16,159 nt of DNA from CAHJXF01 sp038240015 (GTDB taxonomy: Bacteria; Pseudomonadota; Gammaproteobacteria; Burkholderiales; Burkholderiaceae_D): positions 1 to 16,159 of the forward strand of contig JBBSEF010000065.1 of assembly GCA_038240015.1 (NCBI GenBank). Reading direction: 5' to 3'. Shown piece after piece: positions 1 to 7,400 of the stretch. The number at the start of each line of letters is the position of its first letter. Position 1 is the stretch's first letter. Below the pieces are notes generated by a model. The model was given only the letters and a program-made list of their open reading frames with translations. It did no database searches and was not told where the DNA came from. The translations under genes and the position numbers were made by a program.

Positions 1-69
1 CATCCAACCGTCAGCGAGTTGATTCCGACCTTGCTCGGACAACTCAAGCCGCTCGAAGGCCAGTCGTGA
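1..69 (+). CDS. C-terminal end of an FAD/NAD(P)-disulfide oxidoreductase (partial)
   Basis: Frame 1 is open from the window edge to a TGA at 67-69 and encodes the last 22 residues of a protein. The segment HPTVSELIPTLLGQLKPL matches the C-terminal dimerisation-domain signature (HPT.sE) of class I pyridine nucleotide-disulfide oxidoreductases, the family of dihydrolipoamide dehydrogenase, mercuric reductase and glutathione reductase. In that family this His-Pro pair and the following Glu complete the active site of the partner subunit. Which member this is cannot be told from 22 residues; the SELIP form suggests a mercuric reductase-like protein rather than a housekeeping Lpd. It lies 82 bp upstream of the sulfur-transport gene on the same strand and could share a transcript with it. 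Confidence 0.65.
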   Translation, partial: HPTVSELIPTLLGQLKPLEGQS

Positions 70-151
70 AGCGCGCCACGCAACGCCGCTTTCCGTTTGA
101 GCTCGAGCGGTGTTCCGCGCCGATCGCGGCGCGTGTGTTCGCGGGGTGAGC

Positions 152-1135
152 ATGGACATCATGATCCGCGGCCTTGTCTTCGCCGTGGCGGCGCTGAGTA
201 TCGTCACGATGGGCTTCGCCATCCAGCGCGGGGCCACTTGCACGGTGGCGGCGGTGGACGACGTCATCGCGCGTCGCGGCACGCAGCGGCTGATCGCGTT
301 GGTTGAAGCGTCGGTGTGGGTCGCTGGCGGCCTCCTGATCGCGCGCGAATTCGGCTGGCTCGCGCAGGCGCCGACGGGTTACGCCGTCAACGGCTGGACC
401 GTGACCGGAGCCTTCCTTCTGGGACTTGGCGCTTTCGTCAATCGCGCATGCGTGTTCGGCGCGATCGCCCGCTTCGGTTCGGGCGAGTGGGCATACATCG
501 CGACGCCGGTCGGCTTTTACCTCGGTTGCCTTACCGTGACGAAAGTCTTTGCACCGCCGCCTTTGAAAAATCTCGAGGGCGGCTCGATCGTGTTCGCGCT
601 ACCGTCCGGCGTGGCGTGGGTCGCCGCCGCGGTTTTGCTCTGGCGCGTCGCGACGCCGGTGATTGCGCATCGTTTTGCCGCGCGCGAGTTGTTGACCAAA
701 CACTTGTGGTCGCCGCACGCAGCGACCACCGTGATCGGCATCACCTTTCTGGTCACGCTGCTCCTAGTGGGCGCGTGGGCTTACACAGACGCCCTCGCGG
801 ACTTGGCACGCGGCATGACGCGTAGCGTGACTGCGCGTGCGCTGCTGATGCTTTGTCTTTTGATCGGCGCACTGATTGGCGGTTGGACCGCGGGACTGTT
901 TCGGCATACACGTATCCGCCCGGGCTCGCTCTTGCGCTGCCTGACCGGAGGGATGCTGATGGGCTGGGGCAGCCTGTTGATCCCCGGTGGCAACGACGGG
1001 CTGATCCTAGTCGGCATGCCGCTGCTCTGGCCTTATGCATGGATCGCGTTCGCGACGATGTGCGTGACGATCGCCTGTGCGCTGTCGCTGCAGCGAAGGA
1101 TCGCCAGCGGCGCCCCCAACGTCTCTGCGCCATGA
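152..1135 (+). CDS. YeeE/YedE-family sulfur transport membrane protein
   Basis: A 327-residue, very hydrophobic protein of about nine or ten membrane helices, built from two related halves as in the YeeE/YedE (thiosulfate/sulfur transport) family. The first half has the family cysteine sites: QRGATCTVAA (Cys30) and LGAFVNRACVFGAIARFGSG (Cys100). In the second half the usual GCN-type site reads LIPGGNDGLILVG, so that cysteine is a glycine. I chose the ATG at 152 because GGGGTG lies just upstream and the product then begins MDIMIRGLVF and enters a helix at once. An upstream in-frame ATG at 110 would add 14 polar residues. Family knowledge supports transport of a reduced sulfur species across the inner membrane; the substrate is unknown. 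The stop overlaps an unused ATG at 1132. Confidence 0.85.
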   Translation: MDIMIRGLVFAVAALSIVTMGFAIQRGATCTVAAVDDVIARRGTQRLIALVEASVWVAGGLLIAREFGWLAQAPTGYAVNGWTVTGAFLLGLGAFVNRACVFGAIARFGSGEWAYIATPVGFYLGCLTVTKVFAPPPLKNLEGGSIVFALPSGVAWVAAAVLLWRVATPVIAHRFAARELLTKHLWSPHAATTVIGITFLVTLLLVGAWAYTDALADLARGMTRSVTARALLMLCLLIGALIGGWTAGLFRHTRIRPGSLLRCLTGGMLMGWGSLLIPGGNDGLILVGMPLLWPYAWIAFATMCVTIACALSLQRRIASGAPNVSAP

Positions 1136-1173
1136 ACATTGCGACACCCGAGTGCAGGGTGCGCTCAACCATT

Positions 1174-1212
1174 CCCCGCGATGTCGGGGCCACGCTCTCG
1201 AGGAGAGCTTTT
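1174..1212 (+). terminator. Two small hairpins, the second followed by TTTT
   Basis: In the 92-bp gap after the YeeE-type gene, CCCCG (1174-1178) pairs with CGGGG (1185-1189) over a six-base loop. GCTCTC (1194-1199) pairs with GAGAGC (1203-1208) over a three-base loop and is followed by TTTT. The second resembles a weak intrinsic terminator or attenuator. It sits just before the ribosome binding site of the EF-hand gene, so it could limit read-through into that gene. The stems are short, so this is tentative. Confidence 0.35.
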
Positions 1213-1227
1213 CATCAGGAGAACTTC

Positions 1228-1529
1228 ATGATCACCATCAAGACACGACGCGTCCTTCAACTGGCCTGCGCAAGCAGTCTCTACTGCCTCGCGCTGTTCG
1301 GCGGCGCCGCTCATGCGGCCGGCGACGTCGATCCGCATGGCTTCAACGATCTGAAGCAGATGATCGCGAAAATGCCGGAGATGACCGACAAGAACAAGGA
1401 CGGCATGATCTCCAGGAAGGAATACCTCGAAATGCAGGGCAAAATGTTCGACATGGCATCGAAGAAGGGAATGATGACGATGGATCAATCAAGGCGTTCA
1501 TGATGGAGTTCAAGACGTTCGGGCAATAG
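1228..1529 (+). pseudogene. Exported EF-hand protein, apparent frameshift near the 3' end
   Basis: The ATG at 1228 follows AGGAGA (1217-1222) at five bases. The product starts with a Sec signal peptide (MITIKTRR, a hydrophobic core, then AHA before AGDV, about residues 1-30), so it should be periplasmic. A canonical calcium-binding EF-hand loop, DKNKDGMISRKE, follows, with Asp, Asn, Asp, Ile and Glu in the expected positions. The reading frame stops at 1501-1503 after MTMDQSRRS (91 residues). The next frame, however, reads IKAFMMEFKTFGQ to a TAG at 1527-1529. Restoring one T near 1489 (CAA TTC AAG instead of CAA TCA AG) gives MDQFKAFMMEFKTFGQ, a natural ending for this protein type with a total of about 100 residues. 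So the gene has either a real one-base deletion or a sequencing error. The lost part is only the tail, so even the short form keeps the EF-hand. Confidence 0.7.
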
Positions 1530-1544
1530 CAGCTTCGCATCGAT

Positions 1545-1573
1545 TTGTTCGACGCTTTCGCATGACGTACAAT
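1545..1573 (+). promoter_or_regulatory. Putative sigma70 promoter of the initiator tRNA
   Basis: TTGTTC (1545-1550) and TACAAT (1568-1573) are separated by exactly 17 bp. The -10 box differs from TATAAT at one base and the -35 box keeps TTG. Start sites seven or eight bases downstream would fall at 1580-1581, the first bases of the mature tRNA, so the 5' leader would be very short or absent. This is read by eye from consensus only. Confidence 0.55.
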
Positions 1574-1579
1574 CCGCCT

Positions 1580-1656
1580 CGCGGGGTGGAGCAGTCTGGC
1601 AGCTCGTCGGGCTCATAACCCGAAGGTCACAGGTTCAAATCCTGTCCCCGCAACCA
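1580..1656 (+). tRNA. Initiator tRNA-fMet (CAT anticodon)
   Basis: A 77-base cloverleaf with encoded CCA at 1654-1656. The acceptor stem CGCGGGG (1580-1586) faces CCCCGCA (1646-1652), leaving the unpaired C1-A72 that marks bacterial initiator tRNAs. The anticodon arm ends in three G-C pairs (GGG/CCC) around CTCATAA, with CAT at 1614-1616. These three G-C pairs are the P-site identity element of tRNA-fMet. The T arm ACAGG-TTCAAAT-CCTGT is intact. The sequence is nearly the same as the E. coli initiator tRNA. It would be charged with methionine and formylated for translation initiation. Confidence 0.97.
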
Positions 1657-1662
1657 AACACC

Positions 1663-1696
1663 AAACGGCTTACCTTGCGGTAGGCCGTTTTTGTTT
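1663..1696 (+). terminator. Intrinsic terminator of tRNA-fMet
   Basis: ACGGCTTACC (1665-1674) pairs with GGTAGGCCGT (1679-1688) over the tetraloop TTGC, ten pairs with one G-T wobble. It is followed by a T-rich tract (1688-1692, then GTTT). It starts seven bases after the tRNA CCA end. It also lies between the tRNA and the end of the converging minus-strand cyclase gene, where the A tract on the other side is short, so it probably works mainly on the plus strand. Confidence 0.85.
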
Positions 1697-1725
1697 CGGT
1701 GACGATGCGCGGCGCTTCGGGTTTT

Positions 1726-3561
1726 TCACCCGCGCTCGAGCCGGTAAATGCGCGACTCGCCATAGCCCTTTGCCAGCTCCAGATTGCCGACGTATTCCAA
1801 CGAATACTTGCCGTCGTCCCGCATCGCGAGCGTCGCGGCGAACGCCTCGCTCGCGTAGATCAAACCCGGTGGAGTGATGGGTTCGATGCGCGCGGCTTTC
1901 GTGACGTTCGATCCGAAGTAATTGTCGCGCCTCACGATCGGATCGGCGCCGCAGAACACCGGTCCCGCGTGAAGCGCAATGCGTATCCGGCTGCTCTCCG
2001 ACAAGCCTGCGGCTGTCCAGTCGACCTCGCGCATCCGTTCAAGCACGCCGAGCGCGAATTCGGCGCCGTCTTCGGGCGCCTCGAACACGACGTAAAGCGC
2101 ATCGCCCCAGGTGTTGGCCTCGAGCGGTGGCGTGGGGCACGTCGACATTTGATCTTCGACGAGCCGAAGAAAGCGGGCGTGGAAGAGAGGTGCGAAGGCG
2201 TCATGCAATCGCCCGAATCCCGCGATGTCCGCGAAGAGCAGGGTCTTCAGCGTACGCTGCGGCCGCGGTTCGATTTGTTCCGCCGGGCAAGGCTGCGCAA
2301 CGCATGACTTGGCGATAGCATTGATATCATCCGTAGGAAGGTCGGCTGCGTTTCGCAACGCACCGAGGTCGATGACCTCGGGGTCGCCTCTACGCTGCGA
2401 CCAGCGATCGTACGCGGCGCGTGTGCCGCCCACCAACGGCGAAGAATCGAAGTCGAGTACGCAAAGCAGCGATGCCTCGGTTTGCAGTTGAGAGGCCCGC
2501 AAGATCGCAAGACCTTGCACGAGAGAAAGGCCGTGCTCGAACAGGACATCGTCACCGAGATGACTTTCTTCGGTCGCCAGGATGATGCGGGTGGCGTTCT
2601 CAAGCGCGCGCTCGAAGCGCGATATCCATCGTTCGCCGCCAACCGCTAGGCTCGTGCGCACGAAGTCGGCGCGGTCGAAAGGCAGCACCACGTTGACCTC
2701 GGCGCCGCAGTCGAATGCCGCTTCGATGAAGAGCAGGTCGGCGCCGCATGCCGCCGACGTATAGACCACGGGATGATGAAGTCCCTTCATCTTTTCGCGA
2801 AGCGCGGCCGCCAGCATCGGCTCGAGTGCTGTTGGAAAGCGCGGTGTAGACCGCCCCTGACGATCGACCATGTGGCCGACGAACGCCAGCACCGTCGCTG
2901 CCGGAAGCGCTTCGAGTATCCGTTCGGCTTCGGGAAGCACGCGCCGCAAGAGCTTGAGTTGACGCCGCATGGCGGCCACGTTGCCGGCGTTTTCGGGTAC
3001 AAGAGCGCGCGCTTGTGCATAACTGTTGCGCGCTTCGGGAAGCCTTCCGAGCAGCAGAAACGCCTCGCCCAAAGCCGCGTGTTCCCAACTCGTCAGCGAC
3101 GTCGTCTTCTCAGTCAATCGTTTGATTAGCTCGGAGGCCAGAGCCTGCGCCGCGGCGCGATCCCCAAGCAGCATCGACAACGTCGCGGCATTGGCGCTCG
3201 AGAAACTGTCGCCGCCCAGCGCATACGCTTTCAAATACTCGTTACGCGAGCGATGAATGAAGTCAGCGTCGAGTTGCTCGCCCGGACCCCGGTCGATACG
3301 GTCTTTCCACAGGCGCCCGCTCAGGCAAAGGATCTCGTGGAGTATCGACGACGGTATCGGGATTGCGGCCTGCGCGCGATCGAGGAGGGCGCGCGCCTCG
3401 CGGCCCCCGCCCGAACGCGCATGTGCGAGTGCGCCCCAGTAGAGCAACTCCGCATCCGAGCCGTGCGCGGCGAGCGCGTCACGGAAAACGTCGATCGCCT
3501 CCCACGGCGCGCCCTTGCCGAGCAGGGCCTCGATGCGGGCGAGACTGCTCGCGCGGTCCAA
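1726..3561 (-). CDS. TPR / SLOG-like / class III nucleotide cyclase protein
   Basis: A 611-residue cytoplasmic protein with no signal peptide or membrane helix. Residues 1-215 are helical repeats. Around 105-205 (GDSFSSANAATLSMLLGD) they resemble the TRAFs-binding/DUF4071 region. Residues 222-400 look like a Rossmann-type SLOG nucleotide-sensor fold (LAFVGHM, SAACGADLLFIEAA, VVLPFDRADF). Residues 437-600 form a class III adenylate/guanylate cyclase domain: FADIAGF with metal-binding Asp445, NTWGDALY with Asp487, and VTKAARIEP with Arg558. By my alignment the two purine-selecting positions are Asn483 and Asn547, and the usual transition-state Asn is Thr554, so the product may not be ordinary cAMP. 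The start is a TTG, the first possible one after the upstream gene's stop; no clear ribosome binding site is visible. The gene lies 30 bp after the PEP-CTERM gene and is probably cotranscribed with it. Confidence 0.8.
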   Translation of the reverse strand: MDRASSLARIEALLGKGAPWEAIDVFRDALAAHGSDAELLYWGALAHARSGGGREARALLDRAQAAIPIPSSILHEILCLSGRLWKDRIDRGPGEQLDADFIHRSRNEYLKAYALGGDSFSSANAATLSMLLGDRAAAQALASELIKRLTEKTTSLTSWEHAALGEAFLLLGRLPEARNSYAQARALVPENAGNVAAMRRQLKLLRRVLPEAERILEALPAATVLAFVGHMVDRQGRSTPRFPTALEPMLAAALREKMKGLHHPVVYTSAACGADLLFIEAAFDCGAEVNVVLPFDRADFVRTSLAVGGERWISRFERALENATRIILATEESHLGDDVLFEHGLSLVQGLAILRASQLQTEASLLCVLDFDSSPLVGGTRAAYDRWSQRRGDPEVIDLGALRNAADLPTDDINAIAKSCVAQPCPAEQIEPRPQRTLKTLLFADIAGFGRLHDAFAPLFHARFLRLVEDQMSTCPTPPLEANTWGDALYVVFEAPEDGAEFALGVLERMREVDWTAAGLSESSRIRIALHAGPVFCGADPIVRRDNYFGSNVTKAARIEPITPPGLIYASEAFAATLAMRDDGKYSLEYVGNLELAKGYGESRIYRLERG

Positions 3562-3591
3562 GACGCGAGCCGATGCGACGCGACGGCTGCT

Positions 3592-4389
3592 CTAGTGCGT
3601 CCGCAAGTTCGCGCCGCGACGTCGCGTGCGCGACGCGGCGAGGAGCGCGAGACCGCCGGCCAGGAGCCACAGCGGTACGGGCTCCGGCAAGACCGCGGCG
3701 GCGGCGCTGCATGCGGCGATCGTCTTGAAGGTACTCGCGACGCCGTGGTTGAAGCAGTAGTCGGGGCCGACATTCGAATACGGCCCGGGGAACGAGGCGG
3801 TGTTGGCGCCGATGTGGAACCCTGCGGTGGCGCCCGGGACCGGATCGTTGGTGCCGTAATTGAACTGAAGAACGAACGCCTCGTCGGTGAGTTGGGCCAG
3901 GACCGCCTCGAACTGCAGCCCTGAGCACGTCGGAGTGCTCGACGGACATACGAAGTTGAAGAGGAAGCGGTACGCGTTGAGATGCTTCGAGAAGTCGTTG
4001 AACGCGGGCGCGAGGGTGGAGTCGATCAGGCTGGGATCGAGCGCGCCGAGAGCGTGCGAGATGTTGTTCTGCGGCGTGTAAGCAGACGATCCGAATAGCA
4101 CGCTGATGAAGTCTCCCGTGTCCACGCCACTGCTGTCCGTGAAACGGACCTGACCGCGTGGGTCGATGACAAAGAAACGCCCCGTCACCGGGCCGCTCCC
4201 GAAGTCGAGCGGGAAAGAGATGGAGCCGAAGAGCGGGACCGGCGGCACGATAAGGGGCCATCGCTGACCGTCGCTGGCGTAGTTATCTCCTTGGTCGACG
4301 AGGATAGCCATACCCGCCTGAGCCGACGACAAAGCTCCGCAGCTCACTAGCAATACCGACACGATCCATCCGACGACTTTGGTTTTCAT
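3592..4389 (-). CDS. PEP-CTERM sorting domain surface protein
   Basis: 265 residues. An N-terminal Sec signal peptide (MKTKVVGW, hydrophobic core, AQA) is followed by a secreted domain of about 210 residues. The protein ends with a PEP-CTERM tail: LPEPVPLWLLAGGLALLA and an Arg-rich end (about residues 234-260). That tail is recognised by exosortase (EpsH-type) in Gram-negative bacteria that make extracellular polysaccharide, so the protein should be processed at the membrane and released or attached to the surface. The central region (VTGRFFVIDPRGQVRFT, YTPQNNISHALGALDPSLID) resembles NIDO-like extracellular domains; I am not certain of this. Four or five cysteines could form disulfides. The ATG at 4389 is preceded by a good AGGGAGAA site. 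The gene sits between the STAND NTPase and cyclase genes on the same strand, which is unusual company for a surface protein. Confidence 0.8.
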   Translation of the reverse strand: MKTKVVGWIVSVLLVSCGALSSAQAGMAILVDQGDNYASDGQRWPLIVPPVPLFGSISFPLDFGSGPVTGRFFVIDPRGQVRFTDSSGVDTGDFISVLFGSSAYTPQNNISHALGALDPSLIDSTLAPAFNDFSKHLNAYRFLFNFVCPSSTPTCSGLQFEAVLAQLTDEAFVLQFNYGTNDPVPGATAGFHIGANTASFPGPYSNVGPDYCFNHGVASTFKTIAACSAAAAVLPEPVPLWLLAGGLALLAASRTRRRGANLRTH

Positions 4390-4481
4390 CAGAAATTCTC
4401 CCTAGGATGCTTCTCGAGAAACTCTAGCACGCAATGTAGCGGGTGAAGAACAAAAACGAGCTTCAAAGTGTGCGTGTTTTT

Positions 4482-7400
4482 TTACCTTGACGCCCTTAGG
4501 CGATCCCGGTAGGCGTCGGCCAGTTTTCTCTCCCCAAGCTGAGCGGAGGCGTCGGCCAATAGAGTCAGTGCCCGATCGACGTGCAGGCTATGTGTCCCAA
4601 AGCGGTTTTGAAGGATCGGTAGTGCATTCTCCAAGATCCGTTTTGCCTCGCGTGGATCATCTCGCTCGATCAGGTACGCGCCTTCGCTCAAATCCAGGAC
4701 AGCGTTACGCCAAGAGTCGGTCGTGCTGAGCTTCTCGCCATATTGCTGCCGCAGTCCACTGCGTGCTTCGTCCAGATAGATCTTCGCTTTTTCGAGATGC
4801 CCCAGCGCCGCGGCAACCTCGGCTTCGTTGCCGAGAACTTGGTTCGTCATCCAGTGACTTCGATTGCGCGCAATTGTCAGAGCCTCATCGAGAAGGGGTT
4901 GCGCGAGTCGGGGATTGCCTTGAGCTATCCGCACCATTGCCAAGCTATTGAGCGGGGGAATCAATTCTTCATGTCCCGCCGCAAGCGCCTGTCGCTCGAT
5001 TCTTAATGCCTCCGTCAAGTGCTCCTGAGCAAGGGTTAGTTCTCGCGACAAGAGTTCGACCCGTCCAAGGTTGTTCAACGCCGTCGCAACCAAGCGATGA
5101 TTCGACCCGTACACTGTTCGGTAAATGGGAAGCGCTTCTAACCAAGCGGTCTGCGCCAACGCGTAGTGGCCGAGCTGAAATTCAAGCGAGCCGAGATTGT
5201 TGAGAGATGTTGCGACATCACTATGGTGGGGCCCATAGAGGTTCTTGCGAATTGCAAGAGACTCTTTGAAGAGCACCTCAGCCTCTTCATAGCGTGCGGC
5301 ACCGAACATGAGACGTCCGAGAGCGTCATAGTTGCGCGCAGTCTCGGCGTGCTGCTGACCGAAGACCTTCAAGTCCAGAGCGATAGCCTCGCGAAATAGA
5401 CCTTCTGCTTCTTTCGCCTCGTTCTGCTCCGAAAGGCTTTCGGCGAGACCACTCAAGGCTCGCGCAACGTCGGCTTCGTCATTGCGGTCGATGCTGCGGA
5501 TATCTGTCAGCACGGCCCGGTAGAGAGTGGCCGCTTTGGAATATTCGCCTGCAACCAAGTGGGTCCATGCAAGTGCCGATTTCGATGCGATGATCGACTG
5601 GCGATTCCCAGTCGCCTCACTCTGAGCGAGCGCATTCTCAAGGACTTCGGTTGCCTTGGGATAGGAGCCGATTCCGGTATATGCGCGACCCATCGCACGC
5701 AGCAGATTCGCTCGTACATCGTTTTCGCTTTTTAGTTCTGTATCGATCTGCGCTATACCCCGGTCGAGCACCTCGCGCACCGTCAACTTTTCGCCTTGGT
5801 TCTGATCGGGATTGGCGTCCGCAAACAAAGCAACCATAAAGTCCGTCGTCCGCTGCGCCGTCGTCGCCTGCACCTGCGCTCGACCCGATTCGACATTGGC
5901 CTTGTACGCGGCGCCTGCGGCGAGGACCGCGAGCACGCCGAGCCCGATGATCGCGCCCGCACGAAGCTGCGCGAAGCGTCGCGCGCGCCGCTCCGAAGCG
6001 ACCAACAACGCGGACTCGGGCGCTGTCAGATGCACGCCCGCGGATACAAGTGCTTTCGCTTCGGACAATGGCTTGCCCCGCGAGAGGAGCAAGTCTGCGC
6101 TGCGCGCATTTTTCTCCCACGAGCGAGTCGCGCTCGTGAGCCGCGCGTGAACCAAGAGCAACTCACGGTCCTCATCGCGCCACGACTTGAGGCGCGGCCA
6201 GAACTCGAGCAAGGCTTCGTGCGCCAAAGAGATCGCGGACTCGCCGTCCGCGTCCAGCGTACTGACGAGCAGTCGCGCTTCGATCAATGCATCGACAAGC
6301 TCTCTCGCGTCTTTCGACTGGAACGCGTCTCGGGATGCGACACGACGCAGCGGCTTGGACTCGTCGTCGCCGCCGAACGTGACGAGCTCGCGCAGTACCG
6401 AGGGCAGCGATTGTTGCGCGCGTTCGCTCACGCTCGCCAGCACGGCCTCGGCGCGTTGCGCGAGTGCGCCTTCGACGCCGCCCAGTTCCTCATAGGCTCG
6501 AAAAGTGAGCACGTCCTCCTTGTTCCGCCGCTTGTACAACTCCTCGAGCAGGAATTGCAGCAGAGGCAACGCGCCCGGATTCTTTGCGGCTGCATCGCGG
6601 ATCACATCGTCGAGCCGCTCTGCAGTGCTGGCGCGGACCTCGAAGCGAAGGCCCGCCGCAGCCGCGGGGAAACGGATAATCTGCCCGATCTCTCGAAGAT
6701 TCGGCGGCAAGAGATCGAACTGGCCCTCGCCCTCCTTCAAAGCGACCAGCAAGTGTTGTTCCGAAATCCGCGGATAGGCGTCGCTGCGCATGGTGGCGAT
6801 GACCCACACCTTGCCGCTGCGCGCCAGTGCGTCGATGGCCGCGAAGAATGAGTCCCTGTCCCGCTCCGCGATGCGCTCGTCGGAAAACGCTTCTTCCAAT
6901 TGATCGGCGACCAGGGCGAGGTGGCATTCGGACGCATCATCAGGCGATTGCCCGAGAGCGATCGCGGCGATCGCATCGAGCCGACCGCAGATGCGCCGTG
7001 CGAGATCGAGCGGTCGTTCGAGTTCAATGGCACTCTCGACAATATCGAGGTCGCTCTCCTCGTTCGCATCGATCATCGTCGCGAGCAGCAAGGCTCGCAC
7101 CAGTGCTCGCGTCGGATGACCGCGATCGTCCGACGGACGCATGACGGCGTGCCGCCATATCGTCGCCGTCCCGACCACGTCCGGTTGCAACATCAGCGGC
7201 AGCACACCCGCCCGGACCAGCGAAGACTTGCCGCCGCCGCTCATGCTGACGATCAGCACGAACGCTTTGTGTGCCTGAGCCTGCATGCGAAGCTTGGCCA
7301 GCACGCTGGCAACCGCGGCAGTGCGTCCGAAGAACACCGGCGAATGCTGCGGCTCAAAGACTTCGAGTCCGCGAAACGGCGAGCTTCCTCGCCACGTCGG

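Noticed and set aside
1132..1227. Earlier ATG at 1132 for the EF-hand gene
   Set aside because: It would put 32 polar residues before the signal peptide; the ATG at 1228 has AGGAGA five bases upstream.
1261..1275. LAC resembling a lipobox in the EF-hand leader
   Set aside because: It lies too early, before the hydrophobic core, and a normal AHA signal peptidase site follows.
3253..3924. Plus-strand 223-codon frame across the cyclase/PEP-CTERM junction
   Set aside because: It lies opposite two recognised genes and has an Arg/Glu-rich composition typical of antisense shadow frames.
4411..4420. Palindrome TTCTCGAGAA upstream of the PEP-CTERM gene
   Set aside because: Only ten bases, not extended on either side and not repeated, so an operator cannot be claimed.
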